IMG/VR virus record: IMGVR_UViG_3300017605_001531
Coordinates: 1-46,026 of that record
Length of the DNA stretch: 46,026 bases
Strand: one strand, 5' to 3'
DNA from: a virus
Position numbers and translations under genes: made by a program. The notes below the pieces were generated by a model that saw only the letters and a list, made by a program, of their open reading frames with translations, did no database searches and had not been told where the DNA came from. Of the stretch, positions 38,499 to 46,026 are shown piece by piece (position 1 is the first letter of the stretch; each line of letters opens with the position of its first letter).

Positions 38499-38966
38499 AT
38501 GCCACCTGGCGTTAACCCTGCGCCCGCGCAAGCTGCGCGACGGAACCGGAACAACGAGGCGATCCGCGCCTACCGCCGCATCGCCGCTGGGCTGCTCGAG
38601 AGCGCGAGGACGAAGACCGAGGCGTCGCGCGACCTGAACGACAAGGAGTCGTACGCCGCGCTCTGCCTCGCGTTCACCGGCCTCACGTGGGACATCCGCG
38701 TCCTGCGCGACATGCTCATGTTCCTCGGTCGCATCCACGGCCACGATCAGCAGCGCGCGATCGTCCTCGAGGACCCGTCGAGCTATCACGCGCTGATCGA
38801 CGCGCTGCGTGCGCAGCAGGCAAAGATGATCGACGCCCCGCCGGCGCCTCCGCGCGAAGAGAACGTGATCGACGTTGACACCGCCTCGTTCGAAGGTTTG
38901 CGGGAGGAACTGAACGGCTCCGATGCAGACAGGGTTGACGCAGCAGGCGACCCCAACGAGCGCTGA
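38499..38966 (+). CDS. Possible terminase small subunit
   Basis: A 155-residue protein directly upstream of the large terminase, with which it overlaps by 44 bases. It has a basic N-terminus (AQAARRNRNNEAIRAYRRIA), a helical core (LLESARTKTEASRDLNDKES; WDIRVLRDMLMFLGRIHGHD) and an acidic C-terminus. Position suggests a small terminase, but I see no convincing helix-turn-helix, so the role is inferred from context only. The start follows a TATAAC element by 8 bases and has no ribosome site. Confidence 0.55.
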   Translation: MPPGVNPAPAQAARRNRNNEAIRAYRRIAAGLLESARTKTEASRDLNDKESYAALCLAFTGLTWDIRVLRDMLMFLGRIHGHDQQRAIVLEDPSSYHALIDALRAQQAKMIDAPPAPPREENVIDVDTASFEGLREELNGSDADRVDAAGDPNER

Positions 38967-39726
38967 CGCTCTCGCGCGCGCGTACGCCGACCTGGAACTG
39001 ATCTCGCGTGAACTCCTGCGCGGAGGGCATGGCGAGGAGCGCGAGCTTCAACTCGCGCGCGCGTACGTGCTCGCGCAGGAGCGCGTCGCGCGTCTCGATC
39101 GCTGGTACTTCTGCCGCAACCTCGCGATCACGCAGGACGAGCACAACAAGGTCGAGCCGTTCGCTCCGTTCCCCGACCATCCCTACCTGCGCGAGCTCGC
39201 GCGCGAGTGGGACGAGTGCGCGCGCAAGACCGGCAACCGCATCCTCTACATCCTCAAGTCGCGGCAGATCATGGCGTCATGGAGCGCCTGCGCGATGGTG
39301 CTCTGGTCGTCGCTCTTCGAGCGCGCGCAGACGATCGGCTGGCAGAGCAAGAAGGCCGAGGACGCGAACTGGATGCTGAAGTCGCGGATCTTCGGCATGT
39401 GGGAGCGCCTCCCGGAACTGGTTCGCCGACGTCATCCTTGCGAGGACCGCGAAGGCGAGCTTCGCTTCCCGTACACCTTCGACGACTTCGGGCGCAAGGT
39501 CGACCTGAAGAACGTCGTGATGGGGCTGCCGGAAGGGCCCGACAAGCCGCGCCAGTTCACATGGTCGCTCTTCGTGTCCGACGAATCCGCGTTCCAGGAT
39601 CGCAGCTTCGAGACCTACGTCGCGTGCCAGCCGGCGATCCGCGGCGGCGGCATGTACGTGTCGATCAGCACGGCAGCGATGAGCCACCACTACGACATGT
39701 GCGAGGACAGGAAGTACCAGCAATGA
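38923..39726 (+). CDS. Terminase large subunit, ATPase half (split gene)
   Basis: A 267-residue protein equivalent to the ATPase domain of large terminases, the DNA-packaging motor. A Walker-A-like KSRQIMASW (112-120) follows NRILYILK, a Walker-B-like SLFVSDESAF (215-224, Asp220/Glu221) comes later, and SISTA (247-251) fits the coupling motif. The reading frame stops after KYQQ, where a normal terminase would continue into the nuclease. The nuclease gene starts in another frame at an ATGA overlap. Both halves look intact, so coupled translation of two chains is likely. Confidence 0.75.
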   Translation: MQTGLTQQATPTSADALARAYADLELISRELLRGGHGEERELQLARAYVLAQERVARLDRWYFCRNLAITQDEHNKVEPFAPFPDHPYLRELAREWDECARKTGNRILYILKSRQIMASWSACAMVLWSSLFERAQTIGWQSKKAEDANWMLKSRIFGMWERLPELVRRRHPCEDREGELRFPYTFDDFGRKVDLKNVVMGLPEGPDKPRQFTWSLFVSDESAFQDRSFETYVACQPAIRGGGMYVSISTAAMSHHYDMCEDRKYQQ

Positions 39727-40664
39727 TCTCCGGCACGCACCGCGTCCTCGTGAAGTCGTGGCGCGCCGAAGGTGCGATGACGCGCCAAGAGAACCACAAC
39801 GGCGCGACCGTACTCAAGATCCACTACTCCGCCGATCCGGCGAAGACGAACGAGTGGGCCGACGACTTCGCGAAGACGCTGCAGGGCCGCGACTCGTGGT
39901 CCTGGCTCGCCGAAATGGAAATGCAGGCCGAGGCGTACGGCGGCAAGCGGATCTTCCCGGAGTTCACGCGCGAGACGCACACGATCGAGCCGCTCACCGA
40001 GATTCCTGCCGAGTGGCCGAAGTACCGCGTGATCGACCCCGGCCTCGACCACGCGCTCGCTTGCGGCTTCTACGTGCTCGACCCGCATCGACAGGAGATC
40101 ATTAAGTTCGACGAGCACGTGCAGGCCGACTGGCCGGAGATCGAGCGCCACGCGTCCGTCATCAAGGGCAAGACCGCCAAGCACCAGATCCAGACGACGT
40201 GGATGGACCCGTCCGCCTTCGCCGAGACGCTCGCCGGCCAGGGCAAGTCGGTCGCGCAACTCTTCATCGCGAACGGGATCACGTGCTGCCCGGCCGCGAA
40301 GACCGACAAGCTCGTGCAGATCGCCTCGCTCGCGAACCTGCTCATGCTGCGCGGCGACCAGCCGCGGATGAAGTGGACGAAGAACTGCGAAGTCTCGATC
40401 GACCAGATGCTCAAGTACCGCTGGCTGCCACGGCTGCACGACGACAAGCCGTCCCCGCAGAAGCCCTACAAGGTGTACGACGACTGCGTCGACTGCGACC
40501 TCTACCTCTCTCTCGGGGTCGACCCGGTGAAGGCGTCGGACGCCTGGGTGATGCGCGACCCGCTGAGTCGCTGGTACGGCGGCAACGATCGGCGTAGGAT
40601 CGCCGCCGACACGCGGCGCATGTACGAAGCCATGAACCGCGACCCGGCGAACGAAGAGCCGTGA
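39723..40664 (+). CDS. Terminase large subunit, nuclease half (split gene)
   Basis: A 313-residue protein corresponding to the linker and RNase H-like nuclease of large terminases. The opening has VLKIHYSADPAKTNEW (30-45) and GGKRIFPEF (73-81), typical of the region after the ATPase. The nuclease has YRVIDPGLDHA (101-111, Asp105), TTWMDPSAF (158-166, Asp162) and a C-terminal acidic group YDDCVDCD (252-259), a plausible metal-binding triad. It starts at the ATG at 39723, overlapping the ATPase stop by four bases. It would cut concatemers during packaging together with the separate ATPase chain. Confidence 0.75.
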   Translation: MISGTHRVLVKSWRAEGAMTRQENHNGATVLKIHYSADPAKTNEWADDFAKTLQGRDSWSWLAEMEMQAEAYGGKRIFPEFTRETHTIEPLTEIPAEWPKYRVIDPGLDHALACGFYVLDPHRQEIIKFDEHVQADWPEIERHASVIKGKTAKHQIQTTWMDPSAFAETLAGQGKSVAQLFIANGITCCPAAKTDKLVQIASLANLLMLRGDQPRMKWTKNCEVSIDQMLKYRWLPRLHDDKPSPQKPYKVYDDCVDCDLYLSLGVDPVKASDAWVMRDPLSRWYGGNDRRRIAADTRRMYEAMNRDPANEEP

Positions 40665-41182
40665 TCGGATTCGTCCTGCAGGCAGCCGTGGAGCTCACGA
40701 TGGGCGTCGAACTTCTCGCCTTCGCCACGACGATCCTCGTCGTCGCCGCGCTCTTCGGGCTCGGCTGCATCGCGCTCGCTGCTCGAGCGATCGAGCGCTC
40801 GGCTCGCGCGAACGCGCTGATCCAGGCGCAGTCGGACGAGCACGCGAAGGTCGCGCTCTGCTTCTCCGAGAAGATCATTTCGCGCATGACGGCCGCCTGC
40901 ATCCCGCGCGGCCACTCCGTCTACCGCTCGCTCGCCGGCAGCAACGCGCCGACGAGTCCTATGCCCGACGGGCTGCAGCACAAGGTCGTCCCGCACTTCT
41001 CCTCGCCGTTCCCCGAGAAGAACTTCCAGATCGAGGAGGTGAAGCGTCGGCTCGCGGCCGAGGCTGCGGCGAACATGGCGCGTGTCCGCGCCGAGTCGTT
41101 CCCGATGCAGGAGATTCCGGTCGGGACGCCGACCGACTTCGAGATCCATCCCGAGCACGCGAACGGAGCGGCGCAGCCGTGA
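40661..41182 (+). CDS. Membrane-anchored hypothetical protein
   Basis: A 173-residue protein from the GTG at 40661 (GTGA overlap). A strong membrane segment (LLAFATTILVVAALFGLGCI) near residues 18-37 is followed by helices and a Pro-rich region, then EEVKRRLAAEAAANMARVRA. Placed between terminase and portal genes. No family recognised. Confidence 0.65.
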   Translation: MIGFVLQAAVELTMGVELLAFATTILVVAALFGLGCIALAARAIERSARANALIQAQSDEHAKVALCFSEKIISRMTAACIPRGHSVYRSLAGSNAPTSPMPDGLQHKVVPHFSSPFPEKNFQIEEVKRRLAAEAAANMARVRAESFPMQEIPVGTPTDFEIHPEHANGAAQP

Positions 41183-41874
41183 TCGCGTCGATGCCCCAGT
41201 TCGGGACCGACATCGGACCGCCGGCCGGGCCGCAGGCGGACGACATGACGTTCCAGCAGGCGATCCAGCAGCGCGCGCGCGAAGACGCGATGAAGCTGCG
41301 CCTGCGCACGATGGCGAGGGGCCAGCAGGAGAACTCGGTCGGCTCGCTCATCGGCATGGGCGGCAAGACGCTCGGCACGACGATCTCACGCGGATCGCTC
41401 TTCGCCGTCGCGCCAGCGGCGCCGGCCGCCGCCGCGTCGTCGCTGCCGGCCGAAGCGGCAGGATCAGCCATCGCTCCCGCCGCCGGCGCAGCTGCGCCAT
41501 CGACCCTCTCCTCGATCGCCGGGCCCGCCTCAAGCGTCCTCGGCGTCGCCGCCCTCGGCTACGGCGCCTACACCGGCAACGTCGAGGCGGGCGATTCGAT
41601 CCGAGCGCTGCACGAGGCCATCGCCTCCGGCTCGCTCTCGAAGCACGACGAGGAGGTCGCCAGGCAGAAGCTCTTCAACGCCGCGATGGTCAAGTTCGGC
41701 GTCGGGGGAGTCTCCGGGGTGCTCGCGGGGTCGGAGTTCGGCGTTCCCGGCATGGTCGTCGGGGGCGCGATCGGCGGATTCGGCGGCGCGAAGCAGGCGT
41801 ACGGCGCGTACGACAACCCGGTCGACGCGGTGAAGGCGTTCGCCACCTTCCAGAAGAACCCGTTCAAGCGCTGA
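41179..41874 (+). CDS. Gly/Ala-rich hypothetical virion protein
   Basis: A 231-residue protein from the GTG at 41179 (GTGA overlap). N-terminal helices with many Gln and Arg (TFQQAIQQRAREDAMKLRLR) precede Ala/Pro-rich and Gly-rich hydrophobic stretches (SSVLGVAALGYGAYTGN; FGVPGMVVGGAIGGFGGAKQ). Such composition is common in phage ejection or membrane-interacting virion proteins. Role unproven. Confidence 0.65.
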   Translation: MIASMPQFGTDIGPPAGPQADDMTFQQAIQQRAREDAMKLRLRTMARGQQENSVGSLIGMGGKTLGTTISRGSLFAVAPAAPAAAASSLPAEAAGSAIAPAAGAAAPSTLSSIAGPASSVLGVAALGYGAYTGNVEAGDSIRALHEAIASGSLSKHDEEVARQKLFNAAMVKFGVGGVSGVLAGSEFGVPGMVVGGAIGGFGGAKQAYGAYDNPVDAVKAFATFQKNPFKR

Positions 41875-41878
41875 CAGC

Positions 41879-41922
41879 TTGTACAGGTTGTCCATTTGCA
41901 CTGGCTTGCGCGGTTTGTACAG
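41879..41922 (+). promoter_or_regulatory. Direct repeats upstream of the portal gene
   Basis: TTGTACAG occurs at 41879-41886 and 41915-41922, 36 bp apart; each contains the palindrome TGTACA. They lie in the short gap before the portal gene. They may be regulator sites or part of a promoter; no clear -10 element is visible. Confidence 0.4.
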
Positions 41923-41931
41923 TCCGCGGCC

Positions 41932-43992
41932 GTGCCGACCGTCGCGGATGTCCACGATCTCCGCTCGCAGCGCCGCCGACTCGCCGGGACCTACTTCCCG
42001 ACCGAGGAAGAGCGCGCTGCGCTGAAGCTGTTGCAGAAGAGGTGGCGCCCGACCGATCCGCTGCGCCTTCGCCTCGAGCAGCAGTGGATCACGAACATCG
42101 CCTACCTGATCGGGTTCCAGTACCTCACGTGGGACCCGGCGCGACGCACGCTGCTCTACGCGCAGACGCCGTCGCTGCGCTGGCGCGCGCGCGCGATCCA
42201 CAACCTGATCCGACCCTACGTCGAGCTCGAGATCGGGACCGTCGGCACGTTCACGCCCGCCTTCCGCTGCCGGCCGAAGAACGAGGACCCCGAGAACTCC
42301 GAAGCCGCGATGGCGAACGCCGACCTGCTCAAGCACTACTGGTCGGCGCTGAAGATGCCGCAGAAGAAGTACGAGCTCCTCTACTTGCTGAAGGTGCTCG
42401 GAAACGCGTTCGCCTACATCGGCTGGGACTCGACGCTCGGCAAGCGTGTCGACGGCGGCGAGTCGGAACTCGGCGAGATCGACGGCGGCGCGATGGTGAA
42501 GACCGAGGACCCGCTCTTCGAGGGCGACGTGTGCGCCTCGATCGAGTCCCCGATGACGGTCTACTTCGACTCTGCGTGCTCGGAGTGGCAGGACGTGCGC
42601 TGGGTGATCCACTGCCGCGCGCGGCCACGCGAGTGGATCGAGGAGCACTTCCCCGACAAGGCCGACCTCGTCGCGCAAGGTCTCGGCGACGACAACGGCG
42701 TGCTCAACCGCCAACGCTTCGCGCTCGACTTCGCCGGCCCATCCGCGATCGTCGGCGACTGGCAGAGCGGCGCGACGCGCGAGGACTGGAACCTCGTCAA
42801 GACGTACTACGAGAAGTGCAGCCGCGACTACCCGCGTGGTCGCTACTTCGTCGAGTGCAACGGCGTGATCCTCGACGGCCCGCGCGACAACCCGACGCCC
42901 GAGTACGGCATCCCGTTCATCCACTTCCGCGACATGATGGTCCCCGGTCGCGTGTGGGGTCAGTGCAACGTCGACAACCTCCTCACGATGCAGCGGTCGC
43001 TCAACCGCTTCGTCTCGAAGAAGGAGGAGCACATCGTCCTCACGGCCAACGCGAAGGTGCTCGAGCACACGAGCAACAACCTGCCCGCGTCGGCGTGGAT
43101 GACGGAGATCGGCGAGGTCGTCAAGTGGGACGGCGTGCAGGCGCCGACCTACCTCGTGCCGCCGCCGATGCCGCCCGAGACGGACACGGAGATCAACCGC
43201 CTCGAGCACCACTTCGACCTCGTGACGTCGCAGTACGGTCCCGCGCGCGGCCAGTACCCCGGCAAGCTGTCGGGCAAGGCGATCAACGTCCTCATCGAAG
43301 CGAACACGCAGAACAAGACGCCGATGATCGAGCGGCTCGCCTCGTCCTTCGAGGACTGGGGCCACCTGCTCCTCGAGACGCTGCAGGAGAACGTGCTCGA
43401 GCCGCGGCTCGTGCGGATCGTCGGTCGCGCGAAGGGCGCCACGATCAAGGCGTTCCAGGGCCAGGACATCGCCGGCAACACGTCGGTCGACGTGGAAGTC
43501 GAGTCGATGATCCCGAAGTCGCGCACGATGGCGCTCGACCTGATCCAGACGCTCACTCCGCTCGGATGGCTGCAGCCGACGCGCCCGTCCGATCACGCGC
43601 TCGTGCGCAAGGCCCTCGCGCTCGACGACGGCGACCTGCTCGTCGAGGACACGCGGCTCGACCTCCGCGTCGCGCAGAACGAGAACAAGCTCCTCGCGAT
43701 GGGGGTCCTGCCTCCGAAGGCGAACTTCCTCGAGGACCAGGACACGCACATGCTCTCCCACGCGGAGTGGACGAAGAGCGACGAGTTCAAGGCGCTGCCG
43801 CCGCAGGTCCAGTTCCTCACGTGGCAGCACATCCAGTCGCACATCGACATCGCGCAGCCGCGCGCCGGTTCGATCCCTCCCGCGTCGCAGCCAGGCGAGG
43901 AGACGGCTCTCGAGCCGGCGGTTACCCCCGCGGCCGCGCCGATGCCGATGGCGATGAGCCCGCCGCAGCCGGCGATGGCCGGCGCCTACTAG
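41932..43992 (+). CDS. Portal protein
   Basis: The product is 686 residues from the GTG at 41932; a TTG at 41896 would add 12. It resembles podovirus portals: RLRLEQQWITNIAYLIGFQYLTWD near the N-terminus (FLxGxQ-like helix), IHNLIRPYVELEIGTV, a central VKTYYEKCSRDYPRGRYFVE, and LLTMQRSLNRFVSKKEEHIV, the long helix region of the wing/stem. A QYGPARGQYPGKLSGKAINV segment and a Pro/Ala-rich tail follow. Portals form the dodecameric ring through which DNA enters and leaves. Order after terminase and before scaffold/capsid agrees. Confidence 0.8.
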   Translation: MPTVADVHDLRSQRRRLAGTYFPTEEERAALKLLQKRWRPTDPLRLRLEQQWITNIAYLIGFQYLTWDPARRTLLYAQTPSLRWRARAIHNLIRPYVELEIGTVGTFTPAFRCRPKNEDPENSEAAMANADLLKHYWSALKMPQKKYELLYLLKVLGNAFAYIGWDSTLGKRVDGGESELGEIDGGAMVKTEDPLFEGDVCASIESPMTVYFDSACSEWQDVRWVIHCRARPREWIEEHFPDKADLVAQGLGDDNGVLNRQRFALDFAGPSAIVGDWQSGATREDWNLVKTYYEKCSRDYPRGRYFVECNGVILDGPRDNPTPEYGIPFIHFRDMMVPGRVWGQCNVDNLLTMQRSLNRFVSKKEEHIVLTANAKVLEHTSNNLPASAWMTEIGEVVKWDGVQAPTYLVPPPMPPETDTEINRLEHHFDLVTSQYGPARGQYPGKLSGKAINVLIEANTQNKTPMIERLASSFEDWGHLLLETLQENVLEPRLVRIVGRAKGATIKAFQGQDIAGNTSVDVEVESMIPKSRTMALDLIQTLTPLGWLQPTRPSDHALVRKALALDDGDLLVEDTRLDLRVAQNENKLLAMGVLPPKANFLEDQDTHMLSHAEWTKSDEFKALPPQVQFLTWQHIQSHIDIAQPRAGSIPPASQPGEETALEPAVTPAAAPMPMAMSPPQPAMAGAY

Positions 43993-44001
43993 GAGCACGA
44001 C

Positions 44002-44415
44002 GTGGCGGTCATCAACGGGACCATCACTCCGAAGATGCTGAACGGTGGCAAGCCGCTGGTCGGCCACTGCGACGACGGCACGCGCTGGGCCGTCGCGAAG
44101 ATCACGATTCCGACCGGGACGACGTACTCGCAGACGGACCGCATCCGCCTCACCGGCTTCTACGACAACGACTTCGAGAGCTTCTACGGCGTCAAGATCA
44201 TCCGCCAGGTGATCGCCCAACTCTTCGGCTTCCCCTCGCTCTCGACGAGCCTCGTGAAGTTCCGGTGGAACGCTTCGACGCAGCGTGGCGAACTGCGCGG
44301 CGTCGGCAACGGCGGCAGCGTGGCGCCGGCGGGTCCGATCGACGAGGTGGAGGTGGCGAACGGATTCGCCATCGCGGCCGGACCCGTCACCGCAGACGCG
44401 CACTTCTTCTTCTAG
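44002..44415 (+). CDS. Hypothetical small virion-module protein
   Basis: A 137-residue protein with AGGAG before the GTG at 44002. Mostly beta strands (AVAKITIPTGTTYSQTDRIR; LTGFYDNDFESFYGVKII) and ending in DAHFFF. It lies between portal and scaffold genes with two other small proteins. Possibly a decoration or head-accessory protein; no family recognised. Confidence 0.7.
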   Translation: MAVINGTITPKMLNGGKPLVGHCDDGTRWAVAKITIPTGTTYSQTDRIRLTGFYDNDFESFYGVKIIRQVIAQLFGFPSLSTSLVKFRWNASTQRGELRGVGNGGSVAPAGPIDEVEVANGFAIAAGPVTADAHFFF

Positions 44416-44426
44416 GGCGACTCCCG

Positions 44427-44909
44427 ATGGCGATGAAGTTCAACCGCTGGAACGCGCCGTTCGACAAGATCAGCCCGTTCGGCGTCGGCATGAACGCGCA
44501 GTCGTCGAACCGCCCGATGATCGCGGCGTTCTGCGAGCTCACGTGGGACGCGACCGCCGTCGGACCGATCGCCGGCCAGACGTACGACGCGACGAACCAC
44601 GTCACCACGCTCGTCCAGTTCGCGCTCGACGGGTTCACGCCGTTCCAGAACTGGGGCATGCGCTACGTCCACGACTTCTACTGCCCGGACGGAAGTTCGG
44701 GCGCGAACGTGAGCAACGTGTCGGCGCTGAAGCCCGGCAAGTGCGCGATCAAGTTCAACGAGGCCGGCAGCTTCTTCCAAATCTTCATCGTCGGGAACAC
44801 GGGCGCGGCCGACAACCTCACGCCGGCGCAGTACCTCGAGGCCGACGCCACGATCGCCGGAATCCTGGCGCCGCTGCGGTTCTCCGGCCTCCTGATCGGG
44901 AGCGAGTGA
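44427..44909 (+). CDS. Hypothetical small virion-module protein
   Basis: A 160-residue beta-rich protein from the ATG at 44427, 11 bases after the previous stop. It includes FCELTWDATAVGPIAGQTYD, GMRYVHDFYCPDGSSGANVS and FFQIFIVGNTGAADNLTPA. Only a weak ribosome site is seen; an ATG at 44433 is an alternative. No family recognised. The frame is open far upstream, but that part is antisense to portal composition and excluded. Confidence 0.7.
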   Translation: MAMKFNRWNAPFDKISPFGVGMNAQSSNRPMIAAFCELTWDATAVGPIAGQTYDATNHVTTLVQFALDGFTPFQNWGMRYVHDFYCPDGSSGANVSNVSALKPGKCAIKFNEAGSFFQIFIVGNTGAADNLTPAQYLEADATIAGILAPLRFSGLLIGSE

Positions 44910-45367
44910 TGGCGACGACGACCTCGTTCCCCAACGCCGGTTCCTCGCGCATCCGCGTCGGTGGGCGCGTCTGGTCCTTCGTCGCCATCGGCCAGAACGT
45001 CGCCGGAGACAGCTACCTCGTCGCCACCGGCATCACGTTCAAGGACCCGAACCTGACTCGCGTGAACCTGCTTCGGCGGATGCTCGGCGTGCGCGAGATC
45101 CTCGCGATCTTGAGCAACGGGCTCATGTCCGACCATCAGGCGAACGGCCACGTCCTCATCAACACCGGCGCGTGGGACTCGCGCTTCGACTACACGACGC
45201 AGAAGCTCACCTACTTCAAGGCGGGCCGGTCGAGCGCCCCGGCCACCGTCGCCTCCGAGGTCGAACTCGACAACGACAGCTCGATCAACGCCGCGACCGC
45301 CTTGAAGCCCGTCCTCGTCATCGGAGAAGGAGACGCCACGAGTTCCGACTGCGAAACCCTGAGCTGA
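44909..45367 (+). CDS. Hypothetical small virion-module protein
   Basis: A 152-residue protein whose ATG shares a base with the previous stop (TGATG). Beta-rich opening (SSRIRVGGRVWSFVAIGQNV; DSYLVATGITFKDPNLTRVN), then a helix and a second beta region. No family recognised. Completes the set of three small proteins between portal and scaffold. Confidence 0.7.
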   Translation: MATTTSFPNAGSSRIRVGGRVWSFVAIGQNVAGDSYLVATGITFKDPNLTRVNLLRRMLGVREILAILSNGLMSDHQANGHVLINTGAWDSRFDYTTQKLTYFKAGRSSAPATVASEVELDNDSSINAATALKPVLVIGEGDATSSDCETLS

Positions 45368-45390
45368 CAAGACACACCGGCCAACCGGCC

Positions 45391-45407
45391 GTCGCGGTTC
45401 ACGCGAC
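45391..45407 (+). terminator. Hairpin before the scaffold-like gene
   Basis: GTCGCG (45391-45396) and CGCGAC (45402-45407) form a 6-bp stem with loop GTTCA in the 64-base gap before the scaffold-like gene. CCGGCCAACCGG just upstream is a second short repeat. No U-run; it may be a weak terminator or a processing site. Confidence 0.35.
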
Positions 45408-45431
45408 CTGCTAGGCGCCGAGGAGCGAAAC

Positions 45432-46026
45432 ATGGAAACGAACTTGCCTGTGGGAGTGACGGACACGCAGATCGCTCGGATGGAAGCGGCTATCGCCAAG
45501 GATTCCGGCGACGCAGCTGCTCCGGCGGCTCCGGCCGGCGGTGACGCGCCCGCGCCGAAGCGCTCCGCCGCGAAGCCGGCGGCCCCGGCCGCCGACGACA
45601 TCGGCCTCGAGGCTCCGCCGACGCAGGCGGAACTCGACGCGATGGAGGCGGAACTCGGTGGCGCGCCGACCACGGATGGCGGCCCTGGCCGCACGGACGA
45701 GCGCGACTCGCAGATCGCCCAGCTCAACGAGCAGGTCCGCAACCTCTCGGCGCAAGTGCGCGGCGCCCACGATCGCAACCGCGAGTCGGCGGAGCGCGAG
45801 CAGCGCATCCTGCAGGCCGAGGCGCGCGCGACCCACGCCTACCAGCAGACGATGCTCATGCAGAACGGTCTCGCCGGTCTCGCGAAGGCGCTGCCGCCGG
45901 ACCAGTTCCAGCAGGTGATCGCGACGCTGCAGGCCGACGGCAACCGCGGCGTGCAGGGCGACCTCGCGGCGCGCGGCGTCATGCCTCCGAACCTGCAGGG
46001 CGACGCCGACCAGTCCGAGGTCGGGC
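45432..46026 (+). CDS. Scaffold-like protein, N-terminal part (continues at position 1)
   Basis: The ATG at 45432 follows AGGAGCGAAAC. The frame runs off the right end and is the same frame as 1-653, giving about 368 residues on the circle. The N-terminal part is Ala/Pro-rich and acidic (DAAAPAAPAGGDAPAPKRSA; PPTQAELDAMEAELGG), then QIAQLNEQVRNLSAQVRG starts a heptad-like helix. See the left-end entry for the rest. Composition and position support a scaffold role. Confidence 0.75.
   Translation, partial: METNLPVGVTDTQIARMEAAIAKDSGDAAAPAAPAGGDAPAPKRSAAKPAAPAADDIGLEAPPTQAELDAMEAELGGAPTTDGGPGRTDERDSQIAQLNEQVRNLSAQVRGAHDRNRESAEREQRILQAEARATHAYQQTMLMQNGLAGLAKALPPDQFQQVIATLQADGNRGVQGDLAARGVMPPNLQGDADQSEVG
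45886..46026. repeat. Terminal direct repeat, right copy
   Basis: Exact copy of 1-141. See the left-copy entry; the unit genome length implied is 45,885 bp. Confidence 0.95.

Noticed and set aside
41530-44403. Reverse-strand open frame of 957 codons opposite the portal gene
   Set aside because: Antisense shadow with Arg/Leu/Val bias; the portal frame is clearly coding.
41082-44426. Long + strand open frame upstream of the ATG at 44427
   Set aside because: It runs out of frame through the portal gene with strong Arg bias; only the part after 44427 looks like protein.
1-46026. tRNA genes, CRISPR arrays, insertion sequences, integrase or att sites
   Set aside because: None was seen on reading both strands. 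Cloverleaf searches were not computed, so a divergent tRNA could be missed.

Overview
This window looks like one complete, strongly GC-rich tailed-phage genome, cut open inside a gene. The first 141 bases (1-141) are repeated exactly as the last 141 (45886-46026). One reading frame runs off the right end and resumes in phase at the left, so the molecule is best read as a circle of 45,885 bp. No integrase, RNA polymerase, DNA polymerase, tRNA or CRISPR array was recognised. The virion gene order (terminase, portal, scaffold-like protein, major capsid protein, adaptor-like protein, one very large tail protein, then small and very large virion proteins, with no tape-measure, sheath or tail-tube gene) suggests a short-tailed, podovirus-like phage. 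The host cannot be named. Frequent GTG starts, 4-base stop/start overlaps and Shine-Dalgarno sites fit a GC-rich bacterial host.

Layout. (1) Late virion module, + strand, 38499 through the right end and on to 20698: a possible small terminase, a large terminase split into ATPase and nuclease cistrons, membrane and Gly/Ala-rich proteins, portal, three small proteins, scaffold-like protein, capsid protein, adaptor, a 1492-residue lectin-like tail protein, putative ejection proteins including one of 1805 residues, small membrane proteins, and a 958-residue glycoside-hydrolase-like protein. A two-gene reverse-strand cassette (16063-16933) interrupts it. (2) Recombination and early module, - strand, 31484 down to 20640: many small stop/start-coupled genes, a RadC/JAMM protein, a C5 cytosine methyltransferase, a zinc-ribbon microprotein, a YqaJ/lambda-type exonuclease, a RecT annealing protein, a RusA-like resolvase, an unknown 441-residue protein and a uracil-DNA-glycosylase-like protein. 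(3) Replication and accessory module, + strand, 31638-37749: a lambda O-like replication protein with iteron-like repeats inside its gene, then a chain of small zinc-finger, membrane and charged proteins. (4) Two reverse-strand genes (37756-38384) next to the start of the late module.

The exonuclease/RecT/RusA set gives a recombination-based replication and repair system. The O-like protein probably starts replication from a site in its own gene with host polymerase, and the concatemers are packaged by the split terminase. Four - strand units share a leader: a small inverted repeat around ATGGTC, a fixed gap of 28-29 nt, then AAAGAGGAG placed 7-8 nt before the start codon. Three other units have TATAAC or TAGGAT 8-9 nt before an ATG, as expected for leaderless mRNAs.

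The most unusual observations are: the methyltransferase C-terminal region, where two overlapping frames both show methyltransferase-like motifs; the repeated leader element; the phage-borne glycosidase-like protein; the split terminase; and the candidate origin. No endolysin was recognised.
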